55,891 nucleotides of DNA, taken from Cyanocohniella sp. LLY. Lineage in GTDB: Bacteria; Cyanobacteriota; Cyanobacteriia; Cyanobacteriales; Nostocaceae. This document shows positions 32,575 to 41,601 of this stretch, piece after piece. How positions within the stretch are numbered: position 1 is the first letter of the stretch; each line of letters begins with the position of its first letter. The position numbers and the translations under genes are program-made. A model generated the notes under the pieces. That model worked only from the letters and a program-made list of their open reading frames with translations, did not search any database and had not been told where the DNA came from. The stretch is from the NCBI GenBank assembly GCA_022241785.1, contig JAKOMP010000007.1, positions 672 to 56,562 on the forward strand. Reading direction: 5' to 3'.

Positions 32575-32612
32575 AATACTCCACTCTCTCATAAGTCGTG
32601 GAGTATTTTTTC
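32575..32612 (+). terminator. Rho-independent terminator after the CsbD gene
   Basis: A 10-bp perfect stem, AATACTCCAC (32575-32584) with GTGGAGTATT (32598-32607), has a 13-nt loop and is followed by a T-rich tract. It lies between the convergent CsbD and GlsB-type genes and serves mainly the plus-strand transcript. Confidence 0.92.
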
Positions 32613-32683
32613 TGTTTTCTTACAGTAGCAGTTTTACCTGCAACTAAATTCAATTCCCTCATTAATTTTGTCTTTATAACTAC

Positions 32684-32956
32684 CTAATGACTGCTACGAC
32701 CAGTTAGTAATCCCCATAGGAAAATGGCAATTATTGCACCAATAATAGCAACAATTAGACCAGGAATACTCAACGCTGCCGTAGTTAATTGTAATCTTCC
32801 TGTTTGTAAGAGAGTAAATATAGTACCTCCAATTAAGGCACCGATAATACCTAAAGCCATAGTTGCAATGATGCCACCGCCTTGATGGCCAGGGTAAATA
32901 GCCTTAGCGATCGCTCCCGCAATCAGACCCAGAATAATCCACGCAATAATGTTCAT
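32684..32956 (-). CDS. GlsB/YeaQ/YmgE-type stress membrane protein
   Basis: This 90-residue, very hydrophobic protein is of the transglycosylase-associated (GlsB/YeaQ/YmgE) family. It has three predicted membrane helices: IIAWIILGLIAGAIAKAI, then GIIATMALGIIGALIGGTIF, then IPGLIVAIIGAIIAIFLW, with the family's YPGHQGGG loop between the first two. Members are stress-induced inner-membrane proteins with no known enzymatic activity. It is convergent with the CsbD gene and close to dps, in keeping with a local stress cluster. Confidence 0.9.
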   Translation of the reverse strand: MNIIAWIILGLIAGAIAKAIYPGHQGGGIIATMALGIIGALIGGTIFTLLQTGRLQLTTAALSIPGLIVAIIGAIIAIFLWGLLTGRSSH

Positions 32957-33458
32957 GATTTAACTTATCAAAAGTCTTATCAGTAATTTATTTATTAGTA
33001 TCAAGTTTTCCTTCTACCGGAAGATATAGCTATTAAGTATTAATATAAATCTATCCCTATAGCTATAGCCATCCAAATTAAATTGTGAGAATATACAGAG
33101 GCTAAACTTAATTCTGCCAATTATACAACTGTTTAACTAGTACAATGCGAAGGAAATAGGGATACCATACAAAATCAGCTTTTTGTCTTCCGCGCAACGG
33201 TACTAGAGGTATGGTTAAGAAATGGCAAAAATGGGGAATACTATAACAGTAGTCCTATTTTACAACTCAAACCGTTGGTAAAGTTACTGCTGAAAAACAA
33301 GGAGTTTATGCTTTGAAAACATATATAGGAATCCGGCTTGATTCCTAAAATTATTTGCGTAGGCTGGGAGTGGGGAGTAGGGAGTAGGGAGTAGGAAAGA
33401 AGATTTTCTGAGTATACAGAGTTTTTTCAGAAATCAAATATGATTCCTATATATACAT
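32957..33458. other. Intergenic region with a GGGAGTA tandem repeat
   Basis: About 500 bp without a gene. It holds a tract of GGGAGTA heptamers at 33366-33395 (about four units) of the type known as short tandemly repeated repetitive sequences in heterocystous cyanobacteria. Open frames near 33440-33680 run through the neighbouring mobile element and are not genes. Confidence 0.7.
33366..33395. repeat. GGGAGTA heptamer tandem repeat
   Basis: About four consecutive GGGAGT(A/G) units. This is a common style of short tandem repeat in Nostoc-type intergenic DNA. Confidence 0.8.
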
Positions 33459-33650
33459 CTGATTTTTCACGTCATGTGGAAAAGGTAACGCAAAACCTAA
33501 CCCCCCACCCCCCTTCCCTACGAGGGAATGGGGAGAAGTCAAAGTCTCTAACGCCACTTGCTACAACGCGGGGAACCCGCGCAACGCAGTGGCTCCTCCT
33601 CGCAGGAGAGAGATTTAGAGAGAGGTTTTCCAGATACCGTGAAAAGTTAG
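33459..33650 (+). mobile_element. MITE copy 2 (192 bp)
   Basis: A full-length element: left end CTGATTTTTCACGTCATG and right end CCGTGAAAAGTTAG form about 25-bp imperfect inverted repeats. It is flanked by a perfect 10-bp direct repeat ATATATACAT (33449-33458 and 33651-33660). The middle contains a palindrome (GCCACTTGC through GCAGTGGC). It differs from the copy at 47656-47847 at only about three positions over the whole length, which indicates recent movement. Confidence 0.9.
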
Positions 33651-33660
33651 ATATATACAT

Positions 33661-34030
33661 GAGTTGAGTGAAGTCACTCAAAACTTACATATTCAGGTGT
33701 TGCAGTTTTTGGAATAATGGGTATTTGTACTGAATTAATGCCAAGATTTGATTGTCAATGTACCACCTTAATTATCAAATAATGACTTCATTAATTGAAT
33801 TTTGATGCAACTGATACTAATTTTAATTGAGCTTAAAAGTGATGTTTATATATTTCACACACTGAGAGGATATGTGAGAATGTATTCCTAGTTACTATCT
33901 AGATTTTTTGGGTCGCAGATAATAGCTAAAAATTTTTCTAAATGAAATCTTTGATACTTTATTATTTTCAAATAAGGATTTATTATGTACCCCTAGAGAT
34001 TAATAACTAATATTCCATTTTGCTAGTTTT
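33661..34030. other. AT-rich intergenic region upstream of the STAS gene
   Basis: About 370 bp of AT-rich DNA between mobile-element copy 2 and the promoter of the STAS gene. No reading frame or clear repeat was recognised. Confidence 0.5.
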
Positions 34031-34058
34031 TTGCAAAAAAGACCTCTTGGGATATAAT
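34031..34058 (+). promoter_or_regulatory. Sigma-70-type promoter for the STAS gene
   Basis: TTGCAA at 34031-34036 and a perfect TATAAT at 34053-34058 are 16 bp apart. They lie about 50 bp upstream of the STAS-protein start, a sensible leader length. Predicted by pattern only. Confidence 0.65.
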
Positions 34059-34110
34059 ACTGTCTAGCAAAATAATTAAATTCTCTTAACACAATCCAGG
34101 CATAAATATT

Positions 34111-34437
34111 ATGAATGAACAAGTGAAAGTCATTAAACTCAGTGGAATTGTCAATACTACAAACTCACAAGAATTACGGCAACATATTACTCATCTTTTA
34201 GATAGTGGTGCCAAAATTGTGTTAGTTGATTGTCAAGATGTGACATTTATGGATAGTTCGGCCTTGGGAGCTTTAGTTTTAGCTTTTAAAACTTTAAGGG
34301 CGGCAGATACTAGACTAGTTCTTTGCTCTATTAATGAACAAATTAGAATATTATTTGAATTAACCGGCATGGATAAAGTATTTGAAATATTCCCTAATCA
34401 AGATGAGTTTAATCAAGTTGTACTTTCTCATACTTAA
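34111..34437 (+). CDS. STAS-domain anti-sigma factor antagonist
   Basis: This 108-residue single STAS domain is of the SpoIIAA/RsbV type. Such proteins bind and inhibit an anti-sigma or other switch kinase when unphosphorylated. The phospho-acceptor serine is in the conserved loop VTFMDSSALGALVLA near residue 50. Length matches the family. Its stop codon directly abuts the stop codon of the convergent receiver-SpoIIE phosphatase gene; that enzyme class reactivates STAS proteins by removing this phosphate, so the two likely form a partner-switching pair. No anti-sigma kinase is seen in the window. Confidence 0.92.
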   Translation: MNEQVKVIKLSGIVNTTNSQELRQHITHLLDSGAKIVLVDCQDVTFMDSSALGALVLAFKTLRAADTRLVLCSINEQIRILFELTGMDKVFEIFPNQDEFNQVVLSHT

Positions 34438-35574
34438 TTAATCAAAGTTAATTTGCAGGATTGATAAATCATCATCAAAAGCCTCTTTGGAGTTCAAAGC
34501 GATAAGATAATTCAATACTTGGTCGAGTTGTCGGTCTATAGTGTGTTGTAAGCTCGCAAGTATTTGAATAAAAGCATCTAAACTCCAAAGTGTGCCATCC
34601 AATTTAGTAATTTCGTAAGCACCATCACTAAAAATATAAAGACTACTATATTTTTCAATATGGCAACACTCATCCACATATTTGGATTCGGGAAACATCC
34701 CGACTGGCATACCTGGAGTTCTCAAGAGTTGTATTTTAGTATTTTTAGAAGTTGTCCCAGATACTAATATTGCTGGTGGATGTCCAGCACTGGCATAAAC
34801 TAATTGCCTGGTAACTCGGTTATAAACACCATACCAAATAGTAAAGTATTTATCATTTTGGTAATTCATCTGGAAGGCTTCGTTTAAAGCCTCGAGTACA
34901 TGACTAGGTTGATAGTAATTTAGTCCTTTTAAAGCCCGAGAACGTAAGAGATTCAGCACGGAAATTGAGGGGAGAGCAGCTTTGAGTCCGTGTCCCGCGG
35001 TATCTAGGAGGTACATTGCCAGGTAGTCGGAATCTAGCCAGTAGTAATCGAAACAGTCGCCACCGAGTTGGCGAGAGGGAATGAATCGGGAATTGATGCT
35101 GAAAGGTTCACTGACTGGCTCAGGTAGGAGCGATCGCACATATTCTGCTGCTTCGGTTAATTCGGTTTCTAACAGCAGTTTTTGGGTTTGCAAGTCCCGG
35201 CTTAATTGATGTAAGCGCAATCCTGCTCTGACTCTGGCTTGCAGTTCATTTTTTTCAATGGGTTTGGCGATAAAATCATCAGCACCCGCATCTAGTCCTT
35301 GGACACGATCAGCGATGGAATCCAAGGATGTTAAAAAAATAAAGAATGTTGTAGATAAATTGGGATCGGTTTTAATTCGTTTACAGACTTCTAAGCCATT
35401 CAATCCTGGCATAATCCAATCACAAATAATCAGTGCTGGATTGTAAGCGATCGCTTGAGCAATGCCTTCATCTCCATTACAAGCAGCAATTATTTGATAA
35501 CCCTCTTTTTCTAGCATCCTTGTCAGGAGTGTTAGTATAGAAATATCATCATCAATTACTAGTATTTGAAACAT
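34438..35574 (-). CDS. Response regulator with SpoIIE/PP2C phosphatase output
   Basis: This 378-residue protein has an N-terminal receiver domain (1-125; acidic pocket DDD near 9-11, phospho-acceptor Asp in IICDWIMPG near 52, Thr/Ser in FLTS, Lys in AKPIEKNEL). A short coiled linker follows, then a C-terminal SpoIIE/RsbU-type PP2C phosphatase (about 165-378; GGDCFDYYWL, LLDTAGHGLKAAL, ASAGHPPAIL, FSDGAYEI). The Asp residues of the GGD, DTAGHG and SDG motifs are the usual metal ligands. Phosphorylation of the receiver by a sensor kinase would be expected to control dephosphorylation of a STAS protein, most simply the one encoded convergently with no gap between stop codons. Confidence 0.93.
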   Translation of the reverse strand: MFQILVIDDDISILTLLTRMLEKEGYQIIAACNGDEGIAQAIAYNPALIICDWIMPGLNGLEVCKRIKTDPNLSTTFFIFLTSLDSIADRVQGLDAGADDFIAKPIEKNELQARVRAGLRLHQLSRDLQTQKLLLETELTEAAEYVRSLLPEPVSEPFSINSRFIPSRQLGGDCFDYYWLDSDYLAMYLLDTAGHGLKAALPSISVLNLLRSRALKGLNYYQPSHVLEALNEAFQMNYQNDKYFTIWYGVYNRVTRQLVYASAGHPPAILVSGTTSKNTKIQLLRTPGMPVGMFPESKYVDECCHIEKYSSLYIFSDGAYEITKLDGTLWSLDAFIQILASLQHTIDRQLDQVLNYLIALNSKEAFDDDLSILQINFD

Positions 35575-35642
35575 ATAATTTTATCAAACAGTCTAATTAA
35601 AAAATTTTATTTAAAAGTTATTAAACACTAAAAATAAAAACA

Positions 35643-36416
35643 TTATGGAGGGGAAAGCGGGTTGATCCATAAAAGAATGACACGTTTTAACTCATTTAAA
35701 TCGCGGTAAACTTCTTGTCTAAACCATTGCCCTAAAGCATCCAAGGGCGTAAATGATGCTCCTGTTTGCCATTTGATATCTTGACCTAAGGGTGTGGTGT
35801 GAGTTCCCGGTAAGGTTTGTGTAGTCACCATCTCCGGAAAACGGGCTTGTAAGATTTTAGTTAAAGCTGTTGATTGGTCGATAGTATCGTTACTAAATTT
35901 GATCAATAAGTTGCGACGGATTTGATAACGTTCTTGCACCAATTGGTTAGTTTCCAGTGGTGAGGGGGTGAACTCTATCATCAAAGTAGAGTTAAATTGT
36001 TCTACTAAAGGGATCGCCTCTTTAGCAGCATAGTTATTAAAGGAGATTAAAATATTGCCTGAACGTTCTACAGGCAAAAGGCTACCTATAAGTAAGTGCA
36101 GCTTACAACCCATACTATGCCCTAGTCCGTAGGTAGGGAGGTAAAGTTTGCGTAATGCCCCACTATCTTGTAAACGTTCTATGGTGCGCTCAAAATTAAG
36201 TAGTACAGTTTTGGCGATCGCAATATGGTCTAAAGTATTGACAAATGGCGTGGCAATAACTACATATCCCTTGCTGGCTAGCTGTTCTAATAACCAACGG
36301 TAAGTCAAATGGGGAGCAGTCGCCACAAAGGCACCTCCCAAGAAATGGATAATCCCAATGGGATTGCGGGGAATGAGTACCCAGTTACCTCGAATTTCTT
36401 TCCAGTCCATACCCAC
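35643..36416 (-). CDS. DUF1350 alpha/beta-hydrolase-like protein
   Basis: This 257-residue protein is of the DUF1350 family, found in cyanobacteria and plastid-bearing eukaryotes. The start WKEIRGNWVLIPRNPIGIIHFLGGAFVA is typical (seen as WKEIRGNWVLIP and IGIIHFLGGAFV). The GLGHSMGCKLH segment near residue 115 resembles a hydrolase nucleophile elbow (G-x-S-x-G). No signal peptide or membrane segment is present. The substrate is unknown. The gene lies 68 bp upstream of the phosphatase regulator on the same strand, but a functional tie is not evident. Confidence 0.85.
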   Translation of the reverse strand: MGMDWKEIRGNWVLIPRNPIGIIHFLGGAFVATAPHLTYRWLLEQLASKGYVVIATPFVNTLDHIAIAKTVLLNFERTIERLQDSGALRKLYLPTYGLGHSMGCKLHLLIGSLLPVERSGNILISFNNYAAKEAIPLVEQFNSTLMIEFTPSPLETNQLVQERYQIRRNLLIKFSNDTIDQSTALTKILQARFPEMVTTQTLPGTHTTPLGQDIKWQTGASFTPLDALGQWFRQEVYRDLNELKRVILLWINPLSPP

Positions 36417-36550
36417 AGGCGATCATTAAATTCACACCTCTTTATGTTAGACCTTGGATTGCAGCGGTGGGGTGCTTGGCGATGGAAAAAGCCACAATTA
36501 CAGCCCTGCTATATCTTGAATGTCATCTGACACGCATCAAAAAATGTATA

Positions 36551-37270
36551 CTAGCGCTGGGCTTGCAACCTTGACATTTCCAGTTGTACATCCAATGCAA
36601 TCTGCAATGCTTCATTGAGTAATCTACCATGCTCAGTAGCCCGTTCTGTAACTTGCATCGCTGTTAAAGTTGCTAAATTGTTAACAAATAGCTCTGTATT
36701 GCTCAGGATAAAATTCTTATTTTCTCGCAAAATTCTTTCTGTCTTTAAAGCCCGAATTAAATCACTCTTGGTGAGTTTGAGTGCGGCAATTACTTTTTCC
36801 CTTTCTTTGATGGTTACTTCTGGATTGCCAGCTTCTTCTATTTGGTCGTTGATATGTATTGCCTTGATAACTGAATTATACCTATCAACATCATTTAAAA
36901 GTATTTCTAAAGAGTTAGTCATATTATCATGAAGAATTTGCAATCTTCTCCACCATAAATAATACAAAGTAATCTGTGTTATGCCTCCACCCCAAAAACA
37001 TAACATGATTAACACAATCCACGAAGGAATAGTGACCCAAGTAGCAAACAACTTAATAAAAATATCAAAAACTAAATAGCTAAAAACAAATATAGAGCAG
37101 CTAATAAAAACTACAGTAGCTCCTTCGGAACCTTTAAGTTTATTTACAATTTTCTTAATCCGATTTTTTAATGGATTGCTAATAATAATGAGTTCGTCTT
37201 TCACAGGTAAATTAGTCAACTTTTGTAATTCTCTTTGACTAATCTCTAAGCCATGTAAATCATTACGCAC
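36551..37270 (-). CDS. Hypothetical membrane protein with coiled C-terminus
   Basis: I do not recognise a family for this 239-residue protein. It has a basic N-terminal region, two membrane helices (about 50-72, VVFISCSIFVFSYLVFDIFI; about 80-105, WIVLIMLCFWGGGITQITLY) and then a long mostly helical cytoplasmic-looking tail (110-239) rich in Glu, Lys and Leu. The layout suggests a membrane-anchored structural or scaffold protein. Neighbours give no clear hint. Confidence 0.7.
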   Translation of the reverse strand: MRNDLHGLEISQRELQKLTNLPVKDELIIISNPLKNRIKKIVNKLKGSEGATVVFISCSIFVFSYLVFDIFIKLFATWVTIPSWIVLIMLCFWGGGITQITLYYLWWRRLQILHDNMTNSLEILLNDVDRYNSVIKAIHINDQIEEAGNPEVTIKEREKVIAALKLTKSDLIRALKTERILRENKNFILSNTELFVNNLATLTAMQVTERATEHGRLLNEALQIALDVQLEMSRLQAQR

Positions 37271-37523
37271 AGCTTTCCCATCCTCACCTAAATAGTTATT
37301 TAGTCCAATATAACAATCAAATTTATTGATTGCTCGTCAATTCACCATATTATCCAAAACTTTTTTTATTGAGATTAATTGATACAATGCAGAGATAAAT
37401 TTTGTGTACAATAAGTTACTCTCACACCGAAATAACTAGTACTACTACGCCCTTGTTGATGATTTTTGAATCTGACTTTTTCACAGATATATCGTATGCC
37501 ACTAGTTACCATACTTTAATAGT

Positions 37524-38363
37524 TTAAAGCGTAGGCTTACCAAACATAGCTAACGAAAGAAAAAAGTCCATCATAAAAATTGATACCCAAGTCGTAACAA
37601 CTGCCTTTGTGGCTGATTCTCCGACTTCTTTTGCTCCTCCTTTAGTAGTTAAACCCCAACTACAGCCAATGACAGCAACTATAATTCCAAAAACAAACCC
37701 TTTGACTAAAATCATAAGTAAATCTGATGGCTCTAAAAAAGTCCTCACTGACTCTAAAAAAGCCTCTGGATCAATATTGTAAAACTGTGCTGCCGCGAAA
37801 ACTCCACCACTAATGCCTGTAACTAAAGCAAAAACCATCATAATTGGCATCATCAAAACGCAAGCAATAACTCTAGGAAGTACTAAATAATCAATGGGAT
37901 TTGTTTTCAGCATATAAAGTGCATCAATTTGTTCTGTCACCCGCATCGCCCCTATTTCGGCGGCAAAAGCAGAACCTACCTGTCCAGCAATAATACTAGC
38001 TGTTAAAAGAGGGGCTAATTCTCGACAAAAAGCTAATGCAAAAGCACCACCTACGGCACCAACAGCACCAAATCTGATTAATTCTCTAGCAGTTTGAATG
38101 GTAAAAATCATACCTGCAAACCCACTTACAAGCAGAACTGGCGAGATAGAACCAGGCCCGGTGGTCACCATATGTTGCAAAATCTTGCGGTAGCAAGTTT
38201 TTCCTTGGAGCAAATGTAGCAACACTTGACCAAAGAGTAGCACTGCGGCAAAACAGCGTACAATCCACAATTGATCTAAATTTTCTTTTGTTTGCAATTT
38301 TACCGCCCTTAAGACTGAATTGTTGAGTACCTGAGTCATTGTACTCTCTACACTGGTAAGCAT
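37524..38363 (-). CDS. MlaE-type lipid ABC transporter permease
   Basis: This 279-residue protein is of the MlaE/YrbE permease family, the membrane part of an ABC system that moves phospholipids between membranes (Mla in proteobacteria, TGD1 in plastids). Typical segments are FAGMIFTIQTARELIRFGA, then ELAPLLTASIIAGQVGSAFAAEIGAMRVTEQIDAL (seen as APLLTASIIAGQVGSAFAAE and GAMRVTEQIDAL), and DLLMILVKGFVFGIIVAV. Five or so membrane helices are expected. An internal start at residue 9 (MTQVLNN) is possible. The ATPase and MCE substrate-binding partner are not adjacent, which is usual in cyanobacteria, where these genes are dispersed. Confidence 0.9.
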   Translation of the reverse strand: MLTSVESTMTQVLNNSVLRAVKLQTKENLDQLWIVRCFAAVLLFGQVLLHLLQGKTCYRKILQHMVTTGPGSISPVLLVSGFAGMIFTIQTARELIRFGAVGAVGGAFALAFCRELAPLLTASIIAGQVGSAFAAEIGAMRVTEQIDALYMLKTNPIDYLVLPRVIACVLMMPIMMVFALVTGISGGVFAAAQFYNIDPEAFLESVRTFLEPSDLLMILVKGFVFGIIVAVIGCSWGLTTKGGAKEVGESATKAVVTTWVSIFMMDFFLSLAMFGKPTL

Positions 38364-39190
38364 TTGCTACTACCCCTGGCAGTTCAGTAGGTATAAACTT
38401 AGCTTCGTCATCAGCTTACCGGAAACTGCGTTTTGTCTCAAGTTATTTCTTTACTATGGAAGCCAGTAATCTATCTAGTCATTAATATATTCAACTTGAG
38501 CTTTTTTGTGAATGTTTTTACTTATTTATAATTGTTTTTTATTTACTGAATATTTTTAAGTAAACATAAGAGTTTTAGATAATTCATAGAAATTACGCCT
38601 GATAGAAAAGTATGCCAGCAATAACTTTAGTCTCCCTAAAAAAAGATAAAATCATTCATGTATTTTATAGTCTCAATCACAACTGTTTTAGCAACTAACA
38701 TTTTTGGATAAACATACTGGTAATACTGTTTATTTAAAGATAAGAAATATTGATTTTTTAGGATTTTACTAATATTCAAAGTTAAGGTTTGTATTTAAAA
38801 AATATTTTTTGTAATTCAGTCAACTATCTAAAGGAAGATAAAAAAAACACAGGTTTGACCTTAAGCTAGTTGTGCAATTTAGCCAAATCTGAGAAGATTA
38901 TTCATAAGATTTGGAAAAATCCCATTTTTTTAATATTATTTAAGAGTTCTGATTGAGTAAGTTTGTTAATGTGAGCTATTTTCGTTCATTTCAGCGAGAT
39001 AGCTATCAAATGTCCTTACTCCTACTTATTGCCAGTGATTAAGGAACAATGATTGTTTTCGCATAATTTTTGATTTTTAAGAGTTAACATTTCACATTTA
39101 TACTTTCAGACTTTGGAGATAGATATTAACCACATACTTATGTGTCTACCCTTGGCTAGCCAAACTTTTTTACGGTGTTTTACATTTTTT
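38364..39190. other. Long AT-rich divergent intergenic region
   Basis: About 825 bp between the divergent permease and SLH-fasciclin genes with no credible reading frame. It is strongly AT-rich and has several homopolymer tracts. It must carry both promoters, and the length suggests a long leader for the abundant-type envelope protein, but no specific site could be assigned. Confidence 0.5.
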
Positions 39191-39203
39191 GGAGGATATT
39201 TTC

Positions 39204-40883
39204 ATGATTAGTTTCTTACGTTGGTCATCAGCAAGCACAACTTTGCTAGCTTTAGGAGTAACCTTAGCCGCAGTAAATCCCATCATATTTTCTGGGACAG
39301 CCTCAGCTCAAACTCCCACTCCCACTCCTACTACTCCCACTCCTACTACTCCCGCACCCGCTGCAACTGTTAATTTATCGGATATCGGCTCAGATTATTG
39401 GGCGCGTCCATTTATTCAAGCACTAGCTGAAAGAAACGTGGTTTCTGGCTTCCCCGATGGGACTTTCAGACCAAATCAACCTGTAAGTCGGGCTGAATTT
39501 GCTGCCATGATTCAAAGGGCTTTCGACAGACAATCAGTGCGACAACTCAGCCCAGGTGGGTTTACAGATGTTCCCGCGGGTTTTTGGGCAGCTTCAGCAA
39601 TTCAGGAAGCCTACGAAACTGGCTTTATGTCAGGTTATCCAGGGAATGTGTTTTTGCCAAATCAGCAAATTCCCAAGGTTGAGGCAATAGTTGCTTTAAC
39701 AAATGGTTTGGGTTTGCAAGCTGGGGAAAATCCCTCAGGTGTTCTCAACACTTACTTTACAGATGCTTCCGCTATCCCCAATTATGCTGTAAATAGTGTT
39801 GCCGCTGCTACACAAGCCAATATTGTCGTCAACTATCCGAATGTCAATCAACTTAACCCATTACAACCTTTGACTCGCGCTGAAGCAACAGCAATTTTGT
39901 ATCAAGCTTTAGTCAGACAGGGACAAATGCAGGCTTTGGCTACCAATGTTCCAGCCGCTAATTATATAGTTAGGGGTGCTGGTGACACTCAAACTGCTCA
40001 AGATATTGTTTCTTTAGCAGCAGCGAGTGAGTCTTTTACCAGCTTAACTGCCTTATTGCAAACAGCAGGTCTAGCAAGTATTCTCCAGCAACCAGGTCCT
40101 TATACAGTTTTTGCTCCTACCGATGAAGCATTTGCCGCTTTACCCCCTGGTACTTTGGAAGAGTTACAGCTACCAGAGAACCGAGAATTACTGATTAAGA
40201 TTTTGCGATATCATGTGGTTCCTGGTGAATTAACTGCTAATCAACTCTCACCCGGAGAATTGAAAACCTTTGAGGAAGTACCTGTCAATATTCAAATTGA
40301 CAGCGCTACAAATCAAATTGCTGTCAACGAAGCCAATGTCATTCAGCCGAATGTCCAAGCCAGCAATGGTGTCATTCATGTAATTAATGAAGTCCTGATT
40401 CCACCTAATTTGGGTGTTACTCAACAACCCCCAGCAGCACAACCCACGCCTGGGGTAGCGCCAGGAACAGCTACTCGTGGTGGTTCTAGTTATATCGGGG
40501 CGGCTGGTAATATTGGTATTAGTGGTAATGGAACTCTCAGTGAAAGTAACTATGCCATAATCAGCAAAATCGGACTGACAAATACTATCTCGGTGCGGCC
40601 ATCGGTAATATTTGGTGGTGATACTCTGTTTTTGGTTCCTGTAACTTTAGATTTTTCTCCACGTACAACTGATGCTTTGGGTGGACAACAATTTGCTATA
40701 TCGCCTTACTTGGGTGCAGGTGTAGCAATTGAGACTGGAGGCGGTTCCGACGTTGGTTTATTGTTAACAGGTGGTGTAGATGTGCCTTTAGGCGATCGCT
40801 TTACCGTCACAGGTGGAGTAAATGCAGCTTTTCTAGATCGCACTGATGTCGGTTTGTTATTAGGGATTGGTTACAACTTTTAA
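39204..40883 (+). CDS. SLH-domain and fasciclin (FAS1) envelope protein
   Basis: This 559-residue exported protein starts at ATG 39204, preceded by GGAGG at 39191-39195 at ideal spacing; a TTG at 39189 is a worse choice because it overlaps that site. It has a signal peptide (MISFLRWSSASTTLLAL through ASAQ, cut near residue 36), a Thr/Pro linker, and three S-layer-homology repeats (about 60-245; SDYWARPFIQALAERNVVSG, then GFWAASAIQEAYETGF, then a diverged third). A FAS1 domain follows (about 260-400; YTVFAPTDEAFAALP, RYHVVPGEL, VIHVINEVLIPP), and then a C-terminal beta-rich region ending in GIGYNF, like an outer-membrane strand. SLH domains bind peptidoglycan-linked polymers and FAS1 mediates adhesion, so an outer-envelope or cell-surface role is likely. 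Confidence 0.92.
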   Translation: MISFLRWSSASTTLLALGVTLAAVNPIIFSGTASAQTPTPTPTTPTPTTPAPAATVNLSDIGSDYWARPFIQALAERNVVSGFPDGTFRPNQPVSRAEFAAMIQRAFDRQSVRQLSPGGFTDVPAGFWAASAIQEAYETGFMSGYPGNVFLPNQQIPKVEAIVALTNGLGLQAGENPSGVLNTYFTDASAIPNYAVNSVAAATQANIVVNYPNVNQLNPLQPLTRAEATAILYQALVRQGQMQALATNVPAANYIVRGAGDTQTAQDIVSLAAASESFTSLTALLQTAGLASILQQPGPYTVFAPTDEAFAALPPGTLEELQLPENRELLIKILRYHVVPGELTANQLSPGELKTFEEVPVNIQIDSATNQIAVNEANVIQPNVQASNGVIHVINEVLIPPNLGVTQQPPAAQPTPGVAPGTATRGGSSYIGAAGNIGISGNGTLSESNYAIISKIGLTNTISVRPSVIFGGDTLFLVPVTLDFSPRTTDALGGQQFAISPYLGAGVAIETGGGSDVGLLLTGGVDVPLGDRFTVTGGVNAAFLDRTDVGLLLGIGYNF

Positions 40884-40923
40884 TTAACGCCGACACATCA
40901 ACTTAGCCTGTTTAGGCAAAGAT

Positions 40924-40955
40924 AAAACCCCTTTTCGCCAGCCAGCGAGGAGGGG
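40924..40955 (-). terminator. Hairpin terminator between convergent genes
   Basis: An 11-bp stem (CCCCTTTTCGC with GCGAGGAGGGG, some G-U pairs) has a 6-nt loop at 40928-40955 and is followed on the minus strand by TTTT. It lies between the SLH-fasciclin stop and the stop of the convergent small membrane-protein gene, and fits an intrinsic terminator for the minus-strand gene and possibly both. Confidence 0.65.
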
Positions 40956-40959
40956 AATA

Positions 40960-41196
40960 TTATTTATTGAGCAGCACAAATAGAGAATAGCCAGTAATAG
41001 CAAAAATCCAGGCGATAGCGAAGCGCTCCGTAGGAATCGCAGCTGGAAAAATTACTACATCCCGCACAATAAATAAAATCCAATCTTTTCGTAGTTCTTG
41101 TTTAAACTTGAGTTCTCGCAACTTGCGTTCTAGTTCTGCATCTGCTTGTGATTGTACGTTTATTGTTGATATAACTGACTTTTTATCTGCATCCAT
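40960..41196 (-). CDS. Small hypothetical membrane protein with inserted repeat
   Basis: This 78-residue protein has a charged helical N-terminal half (ELERKLRELKFKQELRKDW) and a hydrophobic C-terminal half (ILFIVRDVVIFPAA and IAWIFAITGYSLFVLL). Family unknown. The stretch AAIPTERFAIAW is encoded by a 29-bp palindromic genomic repeat (41012-41040) that has inserted in frame between the two hydrophobic segments, so the ancestral protein was probably about ten residues shorter. Confidence 0.65.
   Translation of the reverse strand: MDADKKSVISTINVQSQADAELERKLRELKFKQELRKDWILFIVRDVVIFPAAIPTERFAIAWIFAITGYSLFVLLNK
41012..41040. repeat. Short palindromic repeat inside a coding gene
   Basis: The sequence GCGATAGCGAAGCGCTCCGT and on to ATCGC has matching ends (GCGAT/ATCGC). 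It is the type of short repeat widely dispersed in Nostoc-like genomes, where it is sometimes found in frame within genes. Here it adds the residues IPTERFAIA to the host protein. Confidence 0.65.
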
Positions 41197-41325
41197 TTTT
41201 TTACACTCTGCACAAGTTAAATTTTAAATTTTCTGTTATTCGTTGAAAATTATAAGCACCAGGATATATATAATTCAGCAACATTTAAATAATTAATTTA
41301 AAGATTTTATCTGTTAATACCCGTT

Positions 41326-41595
41326 TCAACTATATTTCTCATCTAGGTAATTAACATAACTTTCTTCTGGATTTGGTGATTCTAAGCGAATTACACCTAT
41401 TAGGCTTTGTGTCGAGGGGTCAAGCTCAGATAAATATTCTAAGGTTTCGTGAGGAGAAATAGAAGTATGATTTTCTAATTCTGTTTGTGGGTAACGCTTT
41501 TTGAGTAACTGAATAAAATCCAGTAGTAATATTTGAGCTTCTTCTGGTAAATTATCAATATCTTTATATATTTCTTTAAAGTTTATTACCATCAT
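41326..41595 (-). CDS. DUF2281-like small protein (possible antitoxin)
   Basis: This 89-residue protein has the segment DIDNLPEEAQILLLDFIQLLKKRY, characteristic of DUF2281-type proteins (seen as NLPEEAQILLLDFIQLLKKR). These often occur as antitoxin-like partners in cyanobacteria. Its ATG lies 7 bp beyond the stop of a vapC remnant, at the end of a row of small antitoxin-like genes. No toxin follows it, so it is either an orphan or acts elsewhere. Confidence 0.65.
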   Translation of the reverse strand: MMVINFKEIYKDIDNLPEEAQILLLDFIQLLKKRYPQTELENHTSISPHETLEYLSELDPSTQSLIGVIRLESPNPEESYVNYLDEKYS

Positions 41596-41601
41596 TAACT
41601 C

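Noticed and set aside
33440-33681. Open frames on both strands (75 and 69 codons)
   Set aside because: Both run through the mobile-element copy with its flanks and have no family features; near-identical DNA at 47656-47847 is also non-coding.
39189-39203. Upstream TTG start for the SLH-fasciclin protein
   Set aside because: It would place the strong GGAGG site inside the coding region; the ATG at 39204 has that site at ideal spacing and gives a normal signal peptide.
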